From contig NC_091251.1 of NCBI RefSeq assembly GCF_042477335.2, forward strand, positions 92,147,501 to 92,211,500: 64,000 nucleotides of DNA, in the 5' to 3' direction. Below the pieces are notes generated by a model. It searched no databases. It worked only from the letters and a program-made list of their open reading frames with translations, and had not been told where the DNA came from. Position numbers and translations under genes: made by a program. Of this stretch, positions 34,216 to 45,164 are shown one piece after another; position 1 is the first letter of the stretch, and every line of letters begins with the position of its first letter. Source of the DNA: Ovis canadensis. Lineage: Eukaryota > Chordata > Mammalia > Artiodactyla > Bovidae.

Positions 34216-35116
34216 TAGTACATCAAGGCTGTATATTGTCACCCTGCTTATTTAACTTCCATGCAGAGTACATCACGAGAAACGCCGGGCTGGAGGAAGC
34301 ACAAACTGGAATCAAGATTGCTGGGAGAAATATCAATATGCAGATGACACCACCCTTATGGCAGAAAGTGAAGAGGAACTAAAAAGCCTCTTGATGAAAG
34401 TGAAAGAGGAGAGTGAAAAAGTTGGCTTAAAGCTCAACATTCTGAAAACTAAGATCATGGCATCGGTCCCATCACTTCATGGGAAACAGATGGGGAAACA
34501 ATGGAAACAGTGGCTGACTTTATTTTTCTGGGCTCCAAAATCACTGCAGATGGTGATTGCAGCCATGAAATTAAAAGATGCTTACTCCTTGGAAGGAAAG
34601 TTATGACCAACCTAGACAGCATATTAAAAAGCAGAGACATTACTTTGCCAACAAAGGTCCATCTAGTCAAGGCTATGGTTTTTCCTGTGGTCATGTATGG
34701 ATGTGAGAGTTGGACTATAAAGAAACCTGAGAATTGAAGAATTGATGCTTTTGAACTGTGGCGTTGGAGAAGACTCCTGAGAGTCTCTTGGACTGCAAGG
34801 AGATCCAACCAGTCCGTCCTAAAGGAGATCAGTCCTGGGTGTTCGTTGGAAGGACTGATGTTGAAACTGAAACTCCAATACTTTGGCCACCTGATGGGGA
34901 GAGCTGACTCATTTGGAAAGACCCTGATGCTGGGAAAGATTGAGGGCAGGAGGAGAAGGGGACGACAGAGGATGAGATGGTTGGATGGCATCACGATGGA
35001 CATGGGTTTGGGTGGACTCTGGGAGTTGGTGTTGGACAAGGAGGCCTGGCGTGCTGTGGTTCATGGGGTCGCAAAGAGTTGGACATGACTGAGCTACTGA
35101 ACTGAACTGAACTGAA
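34216..35116 (+). mobile_element. BovB (RTE) LINE fragment, nested in L2
   Basis: A 5'-truncated BovB in plus orientation starts in the RT domain and ends at the usual 'ctgaactgaactgaa' tail. The frame is broken. A 10-bp deletion just before the RT catalytic motif (near 34335) removes the residues before YADD. Downstream blocks include KQWLTLFFWAPKSLQ (frameshifted) and METVADFIFLGSKITADGD. The copy is inactive. Confidence 0.92.
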
Positions 35117-35270
35117 TATATTTGTTTTGTCTTCAGACAATCTGTTCCCCCACTAGAATATAAGTTCCATGACAGCAGAAGCTGTGACAGTCTTATTGAC
35201 CAGTGCCCCAACAGCCTCTGGCACTTAGGCCCCCAGTCTGTACCTGTTCAACAAATAATGAGTGAAACTA
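35117..35270 (+). repeat. L2-like LINE, right part
   Basis: Text continues in L2 3'-end style: 'ccactagaatataagttccat', 'gcagaagctgtgacagtc' and 'tgttcaacaaataatgagtg'. Together with the left part it shows the BovB landed in an older L2. Confidence 0.55.
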
Positions 35271-35645
35271 CTAAGTGGTGGTGCCAGGGTTTGACCTGGG
35301 GACTGACTGCAGAGCCTGCACTAACTCTCAACAAGTGATTATGCTGGAGGCTGCGCTGAGGCAGACCTGAGCGGGCCTCTCCGACATCACTTCTGCCTAT
35401 ATTCTCCCTTTGGAGCATTGTTATGGGGCTTCTCTTATGAAATGATCTTTACTCTCTCCCCTTTACCTTCCCAAACAAATCTAAACTCCTTTGCCCTTTA
35501 AAACATACATGAAAGGAGTCCCCTTGGCTAGAACCTGGCTCCAGTGCCACTTCCTGAATTCAGTCATGCCTTTAGCAGAATGTTAATATGCTACACTCTT
35601 CCTTCCTGTGACCCATACCATGAAGACAACTTTCTGTTCTGGACA

Positions 35646-35795
35646 GGAGTCTGATCCCTGGGTTGGGAAGATCCCCTGGAGTAGGGAATGGCTACCTGCT
35701 CCAGTATTCTTGCCTGGAGAACCCCACGGACAGAGGAGTCTGGCAGGCTACAGTCCAGGGAGTCACAAAGAGTCAGACACGACTGAGCACAGCAC
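35646..35795 (+). repeat. Bov-tA SINE, 5'-truncated
   Basis: Plus-oriented element with 'gatccctgggttgggaagat', 'ccagtattcttgcctggag' and the 3' end 'agtcagacacgactgagcac'. The tRNA-derived head is largely missing. Confidence 0.88.
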
Positions 35796-35907
35796 ATTAT
35801 GTTCCTCCCTGTGACTTGTGCTGTGAAAACAACATTCCGTTCTGTCATTTAGTGGTGAAGAGCTTGAGCCCAAGGTCAGAGATACCTGGACTCAGTACTT
35901 AAAGAGT

Positions 35908-37220
35908 TTTAAGACTTTTCTCCCAAGGCAATAGAAATAAAAGGAAAAAAAATGAACAAATTGGACTCAATGAAACTTAAAATCTTTTGCAAAGCAAAGG
36001 AAACCTTAAAAACAAAAGACAACCAATGCATTTGGAGAAAATATTTGTAACTGACAAAGGCTTAATTTCCAAAATATTACAAACAGTTCATACAGTTCAT
36101 ACAGTTCAAACAATCCAATCAAAAAAATTGGCATAAGACCTAAATAGACATTTCTCCAAAGGAGACATCCAGATGGCCAGTGGGCACATGAAAAGATGAT
36201 CAACGTTGTTAATTATTGGAGAAATGCAAATCAAAACTACAATGAGGTATCACCTCGCACAGGTCAGAATGGCTGTCATTTAAAGTTTACAAATAACAAA
36301 TGCTAGAGATGGTTTGGAGAAAAGGGAACCCTTCTACACTGTTGGTTGGGATGTAAATTGGTGGAGCCACCGTAGAAAACAGCATGGAGGTTTCTCAAAA
36401 AATTAAAAATAGAGTTGCCATAAGATTCAGAAATCTCATCCCTGGGCATATATCCAGACAAAACTATAATTCAAAAAGATACACGCACCCCAATGTGTAT
36501 AGCAGTTCTATTTACAATAGCCAAGACACGGTAGCAACTTAAACGTCCACCGACAGATGAATGAATAAAGACGTGGTGTGTGTGTATTTATATATACACA
36601 ATAGATACAAAGGAATACTACTCAGCCATGAATAGAATGAAATAATATCATTTGCAGCAACATGAATGGACCTAGAGATTATTAAACTAAGTGAAGTAAG
36701 TCAGAAAGACAAATGACATGACATCACTTATATGTGGAATTTAAAACATGACACAAATGGTATATACCTGTGGTGGATTCATGTTGATGTATGGCAAAAC
36801 CAATACAATATTGTAAAGTAATTAACCTCCAACTAAAATAAATAAATTTATTTTAAAAAATTAAAAAATATATGACACAAATGAACTTATTTATGAAACA
36901 GAAACAGACTCACAGACAGAAAACAAAGTGAGTATGGGAGGGATAAACTAGGAATTTGGGCTTAGCAGATACAAGCTATTATATATATAATAGACAAATA
37001 ACAAGGTGCTACAGTATAGCAAAGGGAACTATATTCAATAGCCTATAATAAACCATAATGGGAAAAATATGAAAAAGAATATATATGCATATATAAGGGT
37101 ATATATCCTTTTTCATGTTTTTTCCACATATATATATCTGAATCACTTTGTTGTACACTAGAAACTAATTATAATACTGTAAATAAACTATACTTCAATA
37201 AAAACAAAAATTACAATAAA
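35908..37220 (+). mobile_element. L1 3' end (ORF2 tail and 3' UTR)
   Basis: The segment starts in the late ORF2 region ('aaaatgaacaaattggac' and 'gcaaatcaaaactacaatg') and passes 'ctacactgttggttgggat', 'gcagttctatttacaatagcc' and 'aatactactcagccatgaa'. It ends in an A/T-rich 3' UTR and tail. The frame is broken by many changes. A short L1-tail sequence ('gatgtatggcaaaaccaat', about 36775-36860) seems inserted inside it. There is a 9-10-bp tandem 'cagttcata' near 36085-36112. Confidence 0.88.
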
Positions 37221-37254
37221 AAAGATAAAGCAAAATTAACCTATGCAGGGGAGA

Positions 37255-37430
37255 AAAAGAGTTTTAGGACTTTGGGCAAATGGCTTAATCTTTATGAGCT
37301 TTGATTTTCTTATCTGAAGATGGGTACAATAATAAAACCTACCTCATAGGGGTTTTGAGAGGATTAAATAAGGCAATGCAAGTAAAATTCATAGTATATG
37401 AACTGGCATATAATAAGCAGTCATAGATTT
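37255..37430 (+). repeat. MIR SINE
   Basis: 'gactttgggcaaatggcttaa', 'gattttcttatctgaagatg' and 'acctcataggggttttgag' follow the MIR order, ending near 'ataataagcagtcatag'. Confidence 0.75.
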
Positions 37431-37767
37431 CACTTGATTTGATGATGGTCTATCGTTATGCAACTAACAGGGGGATCATTCCTTCTGGAATATGGTCAGA
37501 AGAGGGTGAGATGACTGGGAGTTTGACAAGTGCTGGTCTGGAACCAGGCAGCACATTTTCTGCACTCCGTGGTCTGGCCTGAGGAAGAATTACAAGGGGG
37601 TGTGTATGCCCAGAGTGGGCTAGAATCTCCTCAGCATCTTTCCTCAGTTTCTATCACTGCATATGGACCTTAGCCTGTCTTAGGAAGTCTGTTGGGAAAT
37701 GAGGATCATCCTTCCCCTGAACCTGCTGCTGAAATGTTAGCCCCAGGCCTCTCAGAAGGTATGTATG

Positions 37768-37958
37768 AGTATGTGTTAATCGCTCAGTTGTGTCCAACTC
37801 TTTGCAACCCCATGGACTGTAGCCTGCAAGACTTCTCTGTCCATGGAATTCTCCAGGCAAGAATACTGGAGTGGGTTGCCACTTCTTTCTCCAGGGGATC
37901 TTCCCAAGTCTCCTGCATTGCAGGCAGATTCTTTACCATGTGAGCAACTTGGGAAGCC
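37768..37958 (-). repeat. Bov-tA SINE
   Basis: Reverse-oriented element from 'gtgttaatcgctcagttg' to 'gtgagcaacttgggaagcc'. It has a small deletion between 'cttcccaa' and 'gtctcctgcattg' relative to other copies here. Confidence 0.9.
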
Positions 37959-38077
37959 CCAAAGTGTCTGTAGCTCAAGGCAACATTCTAGTTTCCTATA
38001 TCTAAGTCCTTTACCTGGGGTTTGCTTCTGACCGGAGGAAGGACACCTTTTGCTGCCACGATGGGCCGGGCAGGCAA

Positions 38078-38139
38078 AGGTAACGTTTCCTATTATCAGA
38101 AGGTAACCTTCCCTATTATCAGAAGGTAACCTTCCCTAT
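38078..38139. repeat. 23-bp tandem repeat, 2.7 copies
   Basis: Units start at 38078, 38101 and 38124, each AGGTAACCTTCCCTATTA... with one variant first copy (AACGTTTCC). The third unit is cut by the BovB insertion, and its continuation is found after 39119. Confidence 0.85.
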
Positions 38140-39119
38140 GCATAGGTCAGGAAGCAAGTTAGAACTGGACATGGAACAACAGATTGGTTCCAAATAGGAA
38201 AAGGAGTACGGCAAGGCTGTGTATTGTCACCCTGCTTATTTAACTTCCATGCAGAGTACATCATGAGAAACGCTGGACTGGAAGAAACACAAGCTGGAAT
38301 CAAGATTGCCAGGAGAAATATCAATAACCTCAGATATGCAGATGACACCACCCTTATGGCAGAAAGTGAAGAGGAACTAAAGAGCCTCTTGATGAAAGTG
38401 AAAGAGGAGAGTGAAAAAGTTGGCCTAAAGCTCAACATTCAGAAAATTAAGATCATGGCATCTGGTCCCATCACTGCATGGCAAATAGATGGGGAAACAA
38501 TGGAAACAGTGGCAGACTTTATTTTTCTGGGCTCCAAAATCACTGCAGATGGTGACTGCAGCCATGAAATTAAAAGATGCTTACTCCTTGGAAGGAAAGT
38601 TATGAGCAACCTAGATATCATGTTAAAAAGCAGAGATATTACTTTGCCAAAAAAGGTCTGTCTAGTCCAGGCTATGGTCTTTCCAGTGGTCATGTATGGA
38701 TGTGAGAGTTGGACTGTGAAGAAAGCTGAGTGCCGAAGAATTGATGCTTTTGAACTGTGGTGTTGGAGAAGACTTTTGAGAGTCCCTTGGACTGCAAGGA
38801 GATCCACCCAGTCCATCCTAAAAGAGATCAGTCCTGGGTGTTCATTGGAAGGACTGATGCTGAAGCTGAACCTCCAATACTTTGGCCACCTGATGTGAAG
38901 AGTTAACTCATTGGAAAAGACCCTGATGCTGGGAGAGGTTGGGGGCAGGAGAAGAAGGAGATGACAGAGGATGAGATGGCTGGATGGCATCACCGATTCA
39001 ATGGACATGAGTCTGGGTGAACTCCAGGAGTTGGTGATGGACAGGGAGGCCTGGTGTGCTGGAATTCACGGGGTGGCAAAGATTTGGACACGACTGAGCG
39101 ACCGAACTGAACTGAGCTG
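38140..39119 (+). mobile_element. BovB (RTE) LINE fragment with 12-bp TSD
   Basis: Plus-oriented BovB with the longest surviving RT frame in the window: 224 codons from 38224, including SPCLFNFHAEYIMRNAGLEE, LRYADDTTLMAESEEEL, FIFLGSKITADGDCSHEIKR, YGCESWTVKKAE and [10 protein letters not shown]. The frame stops near 38898. AACCTTCCCTAT flanks the element at 38128-38139 and 39120-39131. The copy is 5'-truncated and has no endonuclease domain. Confidence 0.93.
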
Positions 39120-39131
39120 AACCTTCCCTAT

Positions 39132-40764
39132 TATCCAACCCTGCTCTTGGTTCTCTCCTGGGGTGGGAGCTGAGGGTGATTGCAGAGGTGGTTCATTTGC
39201 ATAGTTTAATCCCATATTTTAACCAGTCAGAGAAGGGCCTTCAAGGGTCCTGGTTGATTTCCCGGGGGGAACGTGAAGAGGCAACGGTGCCAATTTGTCC
39301 TTGGAAGAGCAGTTCTCCATGGGAAGTCAAGCAGAGGAGGCAGCATTTGAATTCACTTCCTTCGAGCCTGATCCTGGATGTTCCACTCGACAGAGGTGCA
39401 CCCCTCCCCAATCCATCCACATCTTTCACTGTTCCCAGGGGTGCAACAGTCTGATTTCACGATTAGTCGAAATTAGTGCCAATTCCTGGAGCTCGTTTCC
39501 TGGCCCGCCCTCACTTCCAAGACACGCCTGCTCCCTTGCTCTGTCGGCCTGGCAGGGTGAGGCGGGCGGGTGGGGAGAAGAGTCCATTTTCCCTTCCTAA
39601 CACATCTACCCGCCCTTGCTCCAATCGTCACCTCTCCCCACTTTTCAGGACCAGAAGGTTTGCAGACAGTGCTCATTTCCAGCACAACGTTTGAATCTTC
39701 CTGTCCTAGTGGTGGAAATAAAATGAGCTTGGGAGAACCTAAGTTCACAGGAGCGGGGCGGGGAGGGCGGAGGCGGGCAGCTGACAGGAGTCAGCCCAGC
39801 ATGCCCGTGGAACCCTCAGTTAACAACATGCTTGTTTATACTGCACATCTGTGAGCTGCTGACTTCCTGAAGATGTTCAGGGCGTGCGCAGTCAGGCAGA
39901 GTCATTCACCTGAAACGGGAGGCGGTGACACTCTGGGTGATAAAAGAAAACCTCGCGACGATGACAGTCATATAATACTCTTTGAAACGCTACATCTGCC
40001 TGGAGGGCCTTTTAATCAAGGATTTCAAAGCACATTTTCCAGCTCTTGCCCATTCATGTGCACCACATCCCTGGAAAAGAGCCCGAAGGTAGGTAGCAGA
40101 GTGCTATAAATAAACTAGTGTATCATTATCTTTGATGCGAGCACTACGTATTTAGACAGCATTACTCTGAAGACCTAAAGGGCTCCACGTACGTTTCATT
40201 ATCCAACTCTAATTCATTCATACAGCAGGCCCCGTATTTGCTGCCTTGCAGGTAGTTTGGAAAAGCTTTGGATCCATAGAAACTCACGACTTTCTAATGC
40301 CTTCTCCCTCCTCTCCTGCACCTGCTTAATGCAGGACACTTCCCAATTCTGCTCCTGGTAGCCCTAAGGAGCCAGTACCATAGCTTCACTTGCCTTGCTT
40401 ACATTAACACACACATAATGCCAGTGACACCAAGGGCTGTAAGAAGACATAATGCATTTCCATCGGATTTCTTCTGGGTCTAAGGGGCAGGGATTTGAAA
40501 GCTTCATTTATACAGCTATCAGACAGACTTCATGATTTTTACGATGAGACAGGACACGGTACATTGATCATGTAAGCTCATGGTTGAAGCTAAGTTATTA
40601 GTACACCACCTTGAAAATGGACATCACCTTGAAAACTGACCAAGTGAACGTTTTTCATTTGTAACAGCGTCTGTATCTCCCTTATACTGATACCATCAGG
40701 GAGGTGATGTACTTCTGTTACATACTTATACATGTCGCAGTTGGAAAGAATCAAGAGTGTAATT
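39132..40764. other. repeat-poor intronic block, GC-rich in part
   Basis: I recognise no repeat here. The part 39470-39960 is GC-rich with several GC boxes (near 39756-39780) and CpGs unusual for the surroundings. It is followed by A/T-rich sequence with GTTAAC and TGTTTAT words near 39820-39840. It could be a regulatory block; see findings. Confidence 0.55.
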
Positions 40765-40900
40765 ATTTCCTTATTTGTCTTTTCCACTGTTCTAAGCTCT
40801 ACAAGGGCTGGGGCTGTATTTGTTTTAATTGTCTCTGTATCTCCAGAGTCAACCACAAGTGAGATGCTTATAAAAATATCCGTTGAATGAACGGGTGAGT
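40765..40900 (+). repeat. L2-like LINE 3' end
   Basis: 'aagctctacaagggctgggg', 'attgtctctgtatctccag' and 'atatccgttgaatgaacg' match the L2 3' end. Confidence 0.6.
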
Positions 40901-42499
40901 GATGGCACGAATCACAGTGAGCATTTTCTGGTTTAGGGCTTCTAATCATGCCCTTTCTGTACAGGTTTAAGTTCTGTTTTAGGGAATCAAAACAGCTTCC
41001 GCTCCCACTCCACTCCATCATGTGCCCTGGGTCACTCTCACCATCGTCTCCCTCTTCATCCTCCTCCGGCCTCAAGGAACACACAGGGGCTGCAGGTAGA
41101 AGCCACATCCTTCCCTCTCCTCCCTACCCCTCACCCTACAAATAGACTGAACTTCATCCAATGACATAGTTGAGTTCTGGACTCAGCTTATTTATATGAT
41201 TATCTCAAAAAGCCCAGTGTCCCCAGAAGTCTCTCGCCTGCATCTAATATATGGTATGGCGGGAAAAAACACATAAAGTCTAGGGTCCCAGAGACAAGAG
41301 TTAAAAATTTGAGCGCAAATGCTTACGGCTATGTGAACTTGGCCAAGTTCCTGACCTCTTTGAGTTTCCGTGTCTTCTGTAGTAACATGGAGGTGACACC
41401 ATCCATGTGGAGGGGGAGGGGTGTGGGGGTCAAATGCTAAGACACAGGCAGCAGGGTCAGGGGATGGCCGTTCCCCTCCCTTCCTTCTATCCTCCACCCT
41501 TCCTGGACTCATCCTGCCTCCCGGCTGCTGCTCACCCTTTGGCTGCTCCTAGTTGTCACCCCCTAGGTTTTAGGCTCTGTGCTGGAAGTATTGAGACTCA
41601 AGACTATATTTAGATGCCTCAGCTCTTTTATTTTTTACACCACTGTGTTGCTATGGTGATGGTGGGGGAGGAAGCAGGGAGGACAGCCTGAAAGGAAAGA
41701 TGAAGCTGTCGGGAAGATCTGTGAGTCTGGCTGGAAGGGGGACTCTCGCATTGAGCTGATGCCTGCCAGGACCCCCACCTGTGCACCCCATCAGGAGGTG
41801 CTGCAGGGAAATGGGAGGAGTCACCGCCTAGGAAATGCTCGTAAGAGGAGATAAAACTAACTGTTGAAAACTGCTCTCTCCACTGACCCAGCCCCAGCCT
41901 TGGCTCCTGGAGCCTTCCTCAAATGATTTCTCTATCAGTTGAGTCAGGAGGCAGCTGATGGGGTTGGTGGAGGAATGGCATTAGTGATGTTGGGCTTGGA
42001 ACATGCTCAGACCAGACTCCTTCCCGGAGAGGAATGTCCCTTTTCCTGTTGCTGAATTTTGGGAAATTCTTGTCCTCAGCTCTGAGGGGTTTGGAGGAAG
42101 AAACAAGAGAATCCAAGGGAGCCCCACTATAGCCCAGGCTCACACATCATGGATTCAGCCCATAAGGAAAACCAAAGTCACACAAGGGCAGAAAGGAAGA
42201 GAAGGATTTTATTCACATGCAGAACTCCATATACTGACTGGATTTGAACGTGGGCATGGCAGGCTCCAAGATGATGCAAAGCCTGCACTGCAGAGCGATC
42301 AAGCATCCCTAAAGCTGTTAATCACACATTGTCTCGCTGGATCCTCAAAATGGCCTGGTGAGGTAGGATTATCTTTACAGGAGGTTGACACAGAGAGGTT
42401 GGCAACTTGCCCAATGGTTGATAAATGGCAGCTGATAAATGGCAGAACAGGGATTTGAACCCAGGCCACCTGGACTCCAGACAGTTGGTAAGCCATGGG
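40901..42499. other. intronic sequence, mostly unassigned
   Basis: A relic of the ancient class with 'gacacagagaggttggcaac' and 'gggatttgaacccaggccac' spans about 42325-42490. Another X-box-like motif lies at 41647-41660. The rest is unassigned. Confidence 0.55.
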
Positions 42500-43045
42500 T
42501 TCTATGGAACCTGTCATCAGGATCCAGATGAGGCCAGAGCCACTCTCTGACCTTGGTGGGGTCATCATTGTGTCTAACATGCAGATGGCCACCCAAGGAC
42601 GTGCAGCAGAGAAGCCAATTCTGACTCCATGATGGAACTGTTTCTTTGACCTCTTTTTTGCTGCTTTTGTTATTATAATCACACAGAATGGTTTGCCTCA
42701 GAGAATCTTGCCCCTCTGCCTGACTGTTAAAGTGCCTTTGTTCAGAACCCTGTCCACCTGTGGATGGCAGGAAGGAAGAAATGAACACATCTCCTGCCTG
42801 AGGCTTGCCATTCTAGGAGATGTTTGCAAGATAAATGGCCTTTTCACTTTGCTTCCTTGCCTATCCCCATCTCTGATCTATAAAAGAACCTGGCATCCAG
42901 ACCCCGTAAGATGGTTATTTTGAGGTGCTAGGCTGCCATCCTCTTGGTCAGTTGCTTTCTGAATAAAGTTGTTTCCCGTGCTTCAGCACCTCATCTCTCG
43001 GATGCATTGCCGTGTTGTGCAGCGAGTGGAGCCAGCTTGCCTTGC
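42500..43045 (+). repeat. candidate solo LTR of an endogenous retrovirus
   Basis: The segment shows an LTR-like order in the plus direction. A TATA-like CTATAAAAG lies near 42877, followed by an AATAAAG poly(A) signal near 42962, and then U5-like text ('gcttcagcacctcatctctc' and 'gccgtgttgtgcagcgagtgg'). No internal viral genes are attached. The ends and family are uncertain. A piece resembling its left part ('ggtccagatgaggcca', 'tgtctgacctt') recurs at about 43897-43940. Confidence 0.5.
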
Positions 43046-43995
43046 TAACAGAAGCTCTGGGTGGCAGAGAGGAAGGGTACTGTTCTCAAAAGCACAGGAA
43101 AGAGGTTGATCAGATGAAAAATCCTAAAGGAGTATGTGAGAGTTGGGTTGAAAATACATTTGTTGGCCAAGCACAAAGTCTGGAGAAATCCACTGAAAGA
43201 TGAATGCTCGATTGCTCATTTACTGAAGTGTTGGGAGAACTATATGGCAAAGGACAGAAGTTCTGATGATGCTGTTGAGGAGATAGTCAGGGTTGGACTG
43301 AGATTTTCAGCTCTCTTCCATTCTGAAGACCTTTTGATGGCCCCTCCCCTATAGCTTCCTCTAGGCCGAACATCATGCCTAATACTGATAATTCATTAGC
43401 CCTCCCCAGAACTTCATGAGATACTATTAGCATTTGCAGTCTTCAAGTGAGGAAATTGAATCTGTTAGGAGTTAAGTAATTTTGTCCAAGATTATCCAGG
43501 CAGTAAGTGGTCTAACGCCAGGTTCTATTTGCACCCTAACCCACAAAATAAATATAAGAAGCCCAATTAGGTCCTCATGATAGGATTTTTTTTAAAATTC
43601 TTTTCCTTCTTGGTTTTTTCTTTAAAGTGATAAGATTTTTTTTTAATCTCAAATTATTTCAATTTTGCCCTAATTTTGGGGGAGATGATTCTACTTAGCT
43701 GATGCTTTTGGGTGATGCAGTACTAGGTAAATGAAAGTACATCTCCAAGAGGGTTCTTTTCCCGATTTTTCTCCCTTGCTGTTTTCCTGCTCTTATAGCA
43801 GATTACATCGTAAAGTCTTCTCTATTTTAAAAAAAAACACCAACAAAAGACTGTAACATTTATTATGTAAGTTCTAGGTTCTAGCCTAGGAACTTGTTTT
43901 CAGGGTCCAGATGAGGCCACCACCACTGTCTGACCTTAAGAGTGCAGAGGTCCCATCTCCTCCAGAGAATTATGGGGTTAGCTATTGGGCATCCT
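43046..43995. other. intronic sequence with old repeats
   Basis: An old mammalian repeat ('agtgaggaaattgaatctg', 'ttatccaggcagtaagtgg') spans about 43395-43530. T-rich sequence covers 43585-43650. A short copy of LTR-like text is at about 43897-43985. Confidence 0.5.
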
Positions 43996-44190
43996 GGGCA
44001 ACCCTGGTAGCTCAGGGGTAAAGAATCCACTTGCAATGAAGGAGATGCAGGTTCGATTCCCTGGAAAGGGAAATGGCAATCCACTCCAGTATTCTTGCCT
44101 GGGAAATCCCATGGACAGGGGCCTGGAAAACTGCAGTCCATGGGGTCACAAAAGAGTCAGACATGACTGAGGGACTGAACAACAACAAAA
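43996..44190 (+). repeat. Bov-tA SINE
   Basis: Plus-oriented copy from the tRNA-like 'accctggtagctcaggggta' head to 'agtcagacatgactgaggg' and an 'aacaacaacaaaa' tail. Confidence 0.9.
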
Positions 44191-44210
44191 GCGGTCTATT
44201 TCCTCTCTCC

Positions 44211-44425
44211 CTGGGTTCCCAGGTTGCACTAGTGGTAAAGAACCTGCCTGCCAATACAGGAGACACTGGAGGTACAGGTTCAATCCCTGGGTTGGGAAGA
44301 TCCCTTGGAGAAGGGCATGGCCAACCCACTCCAGTATTCTTGGCTAGAAAATCCCATGGACAGAGAAGCCTGGTGGGCTATAGTCCACAGGATCTCAACG
44401 AGTCGAACACAACTGAAGCAACTTA
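44211..44425 (+). repeat. Bov-tA SINE
   Basis: Second plus-oriented copy, from 'ctgggttcccaggttgcac' to 'gtcgaacacaactgaagca'. It lies about 20 bp after the previous copy. Confidence 0.9.
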
Positions 44426-44572
44426 CCATGCATGAAGAGAAAAAAATCCTATTGGAAAGGCAGCTGGCAAATGTCTTATAAGTTTTTGAGAGAAAGAGAA
44501 AGAGGAGCCCAAATTAACTATATCACCAGTGGTAGACAGCTGACCACGTTTGGTGTTCCTAGTTATCTATGC

Positions 44573-44791
44573 CATGCTAAGTCCTATCAGTTGTGTCTGA
44601 CTCTTTGCAACCCCATGGATTGTCGCCCACCAGGCTCCTCTGTCCATGGGATTTTCCAGGCAAAAATTCTGGAGTGGGTTGCCATGTCCTCCTCGAGGGG
44701 ATCTTCCCAGCCCAGGAACTGAGCTCACATTTCTTACGTTTCCTGCATTGGCAGGCAGGCTCTTTACCACTGGTACCACGTGGGGAATGCC
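44573..44791 (-). repeat. Bov-tA SINE
   Basis: Reverse-oriented copy from 'catgctaagtcctatcagttg' to 'accacgtggggaatgcc'. With the two preceding plus-oriented copies it makes an inverted SINE pair that could fold in the transcript. Confidence 0.9.
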
Positions 44792-44834
44792 GACAAAGCT
44801 TTGTATTTGCAGTGGGCACTTTCATTTAGAGAGT

Positions 44835-45010
44835 TATTTCACTTAAGCCTCACAACAGCCCAGTGAGGTCCATGCAGTTATAGTCACACATCTGAGTTGT
44901 AACTCACACATGTGAGTTATACTCACATTACATTTGAGGTGTGTGGCAACTGAGAACTGGGGCTTAGTTGTGTTGGAATAAGCCCAAGGTCACACAGCTG
45001 GCAAATGGTA
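44835..45010 (+). repeat. ancient mammalian repeat (MIR/L2 class)
   Basis: 'acttaagcctcacaacagccc', 'ggtccatgcagttatagtc' and 'aaggtcacacagctggcaaatgg' are characteristic. The family name is uncertain. Confidence 0.5.
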
Positions 45011-45084
45011 CTTATGTCTGGTAAATGGGTTAGGCTCACGTCTTCAGAAACAAGGTCATACCCTTTTCAATACCCTCTTTTTCT

Positions 45085-45161
45085 TCTCCCATCCAAGTAC
45101 TAACCAGACTCAACCCCATTAAGCTTCTGAGATCAGACGAGATCGTGTGTGTTCAGGGTAC
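45085..45161 (-). pseudogene. 5S rRNA pseudogene, partial
   Basis: The plus strand reads as the reverse complement of vertebrate 5S rRNA: TCTCCCATCCAAGTACTAAC, then a diverged stretch, then TGAGATCAGACGAGATCG and GTTCAGGGT. About 77 nt of the ~120-nt gene remain, covering the internal promoter region. It lacks both ends and has substitutions, so it is a retroposed fragment and not a functional 5S gene. Confidence 0.85.
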
Positions 45162-45164
45162 CTA

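Noticed and set aside
38078..38139. Short direct repeats considered as a CRISPR array
   Set aside because: The units are contiguous with no spacers and lie in vertebrate DNA; it is a simple tandem repeat.
40590..41108. 172-codon minus-strand open frame
   Set aside because: It overlaps an L2 3' end in antisense and shows no domain; most likely chance.
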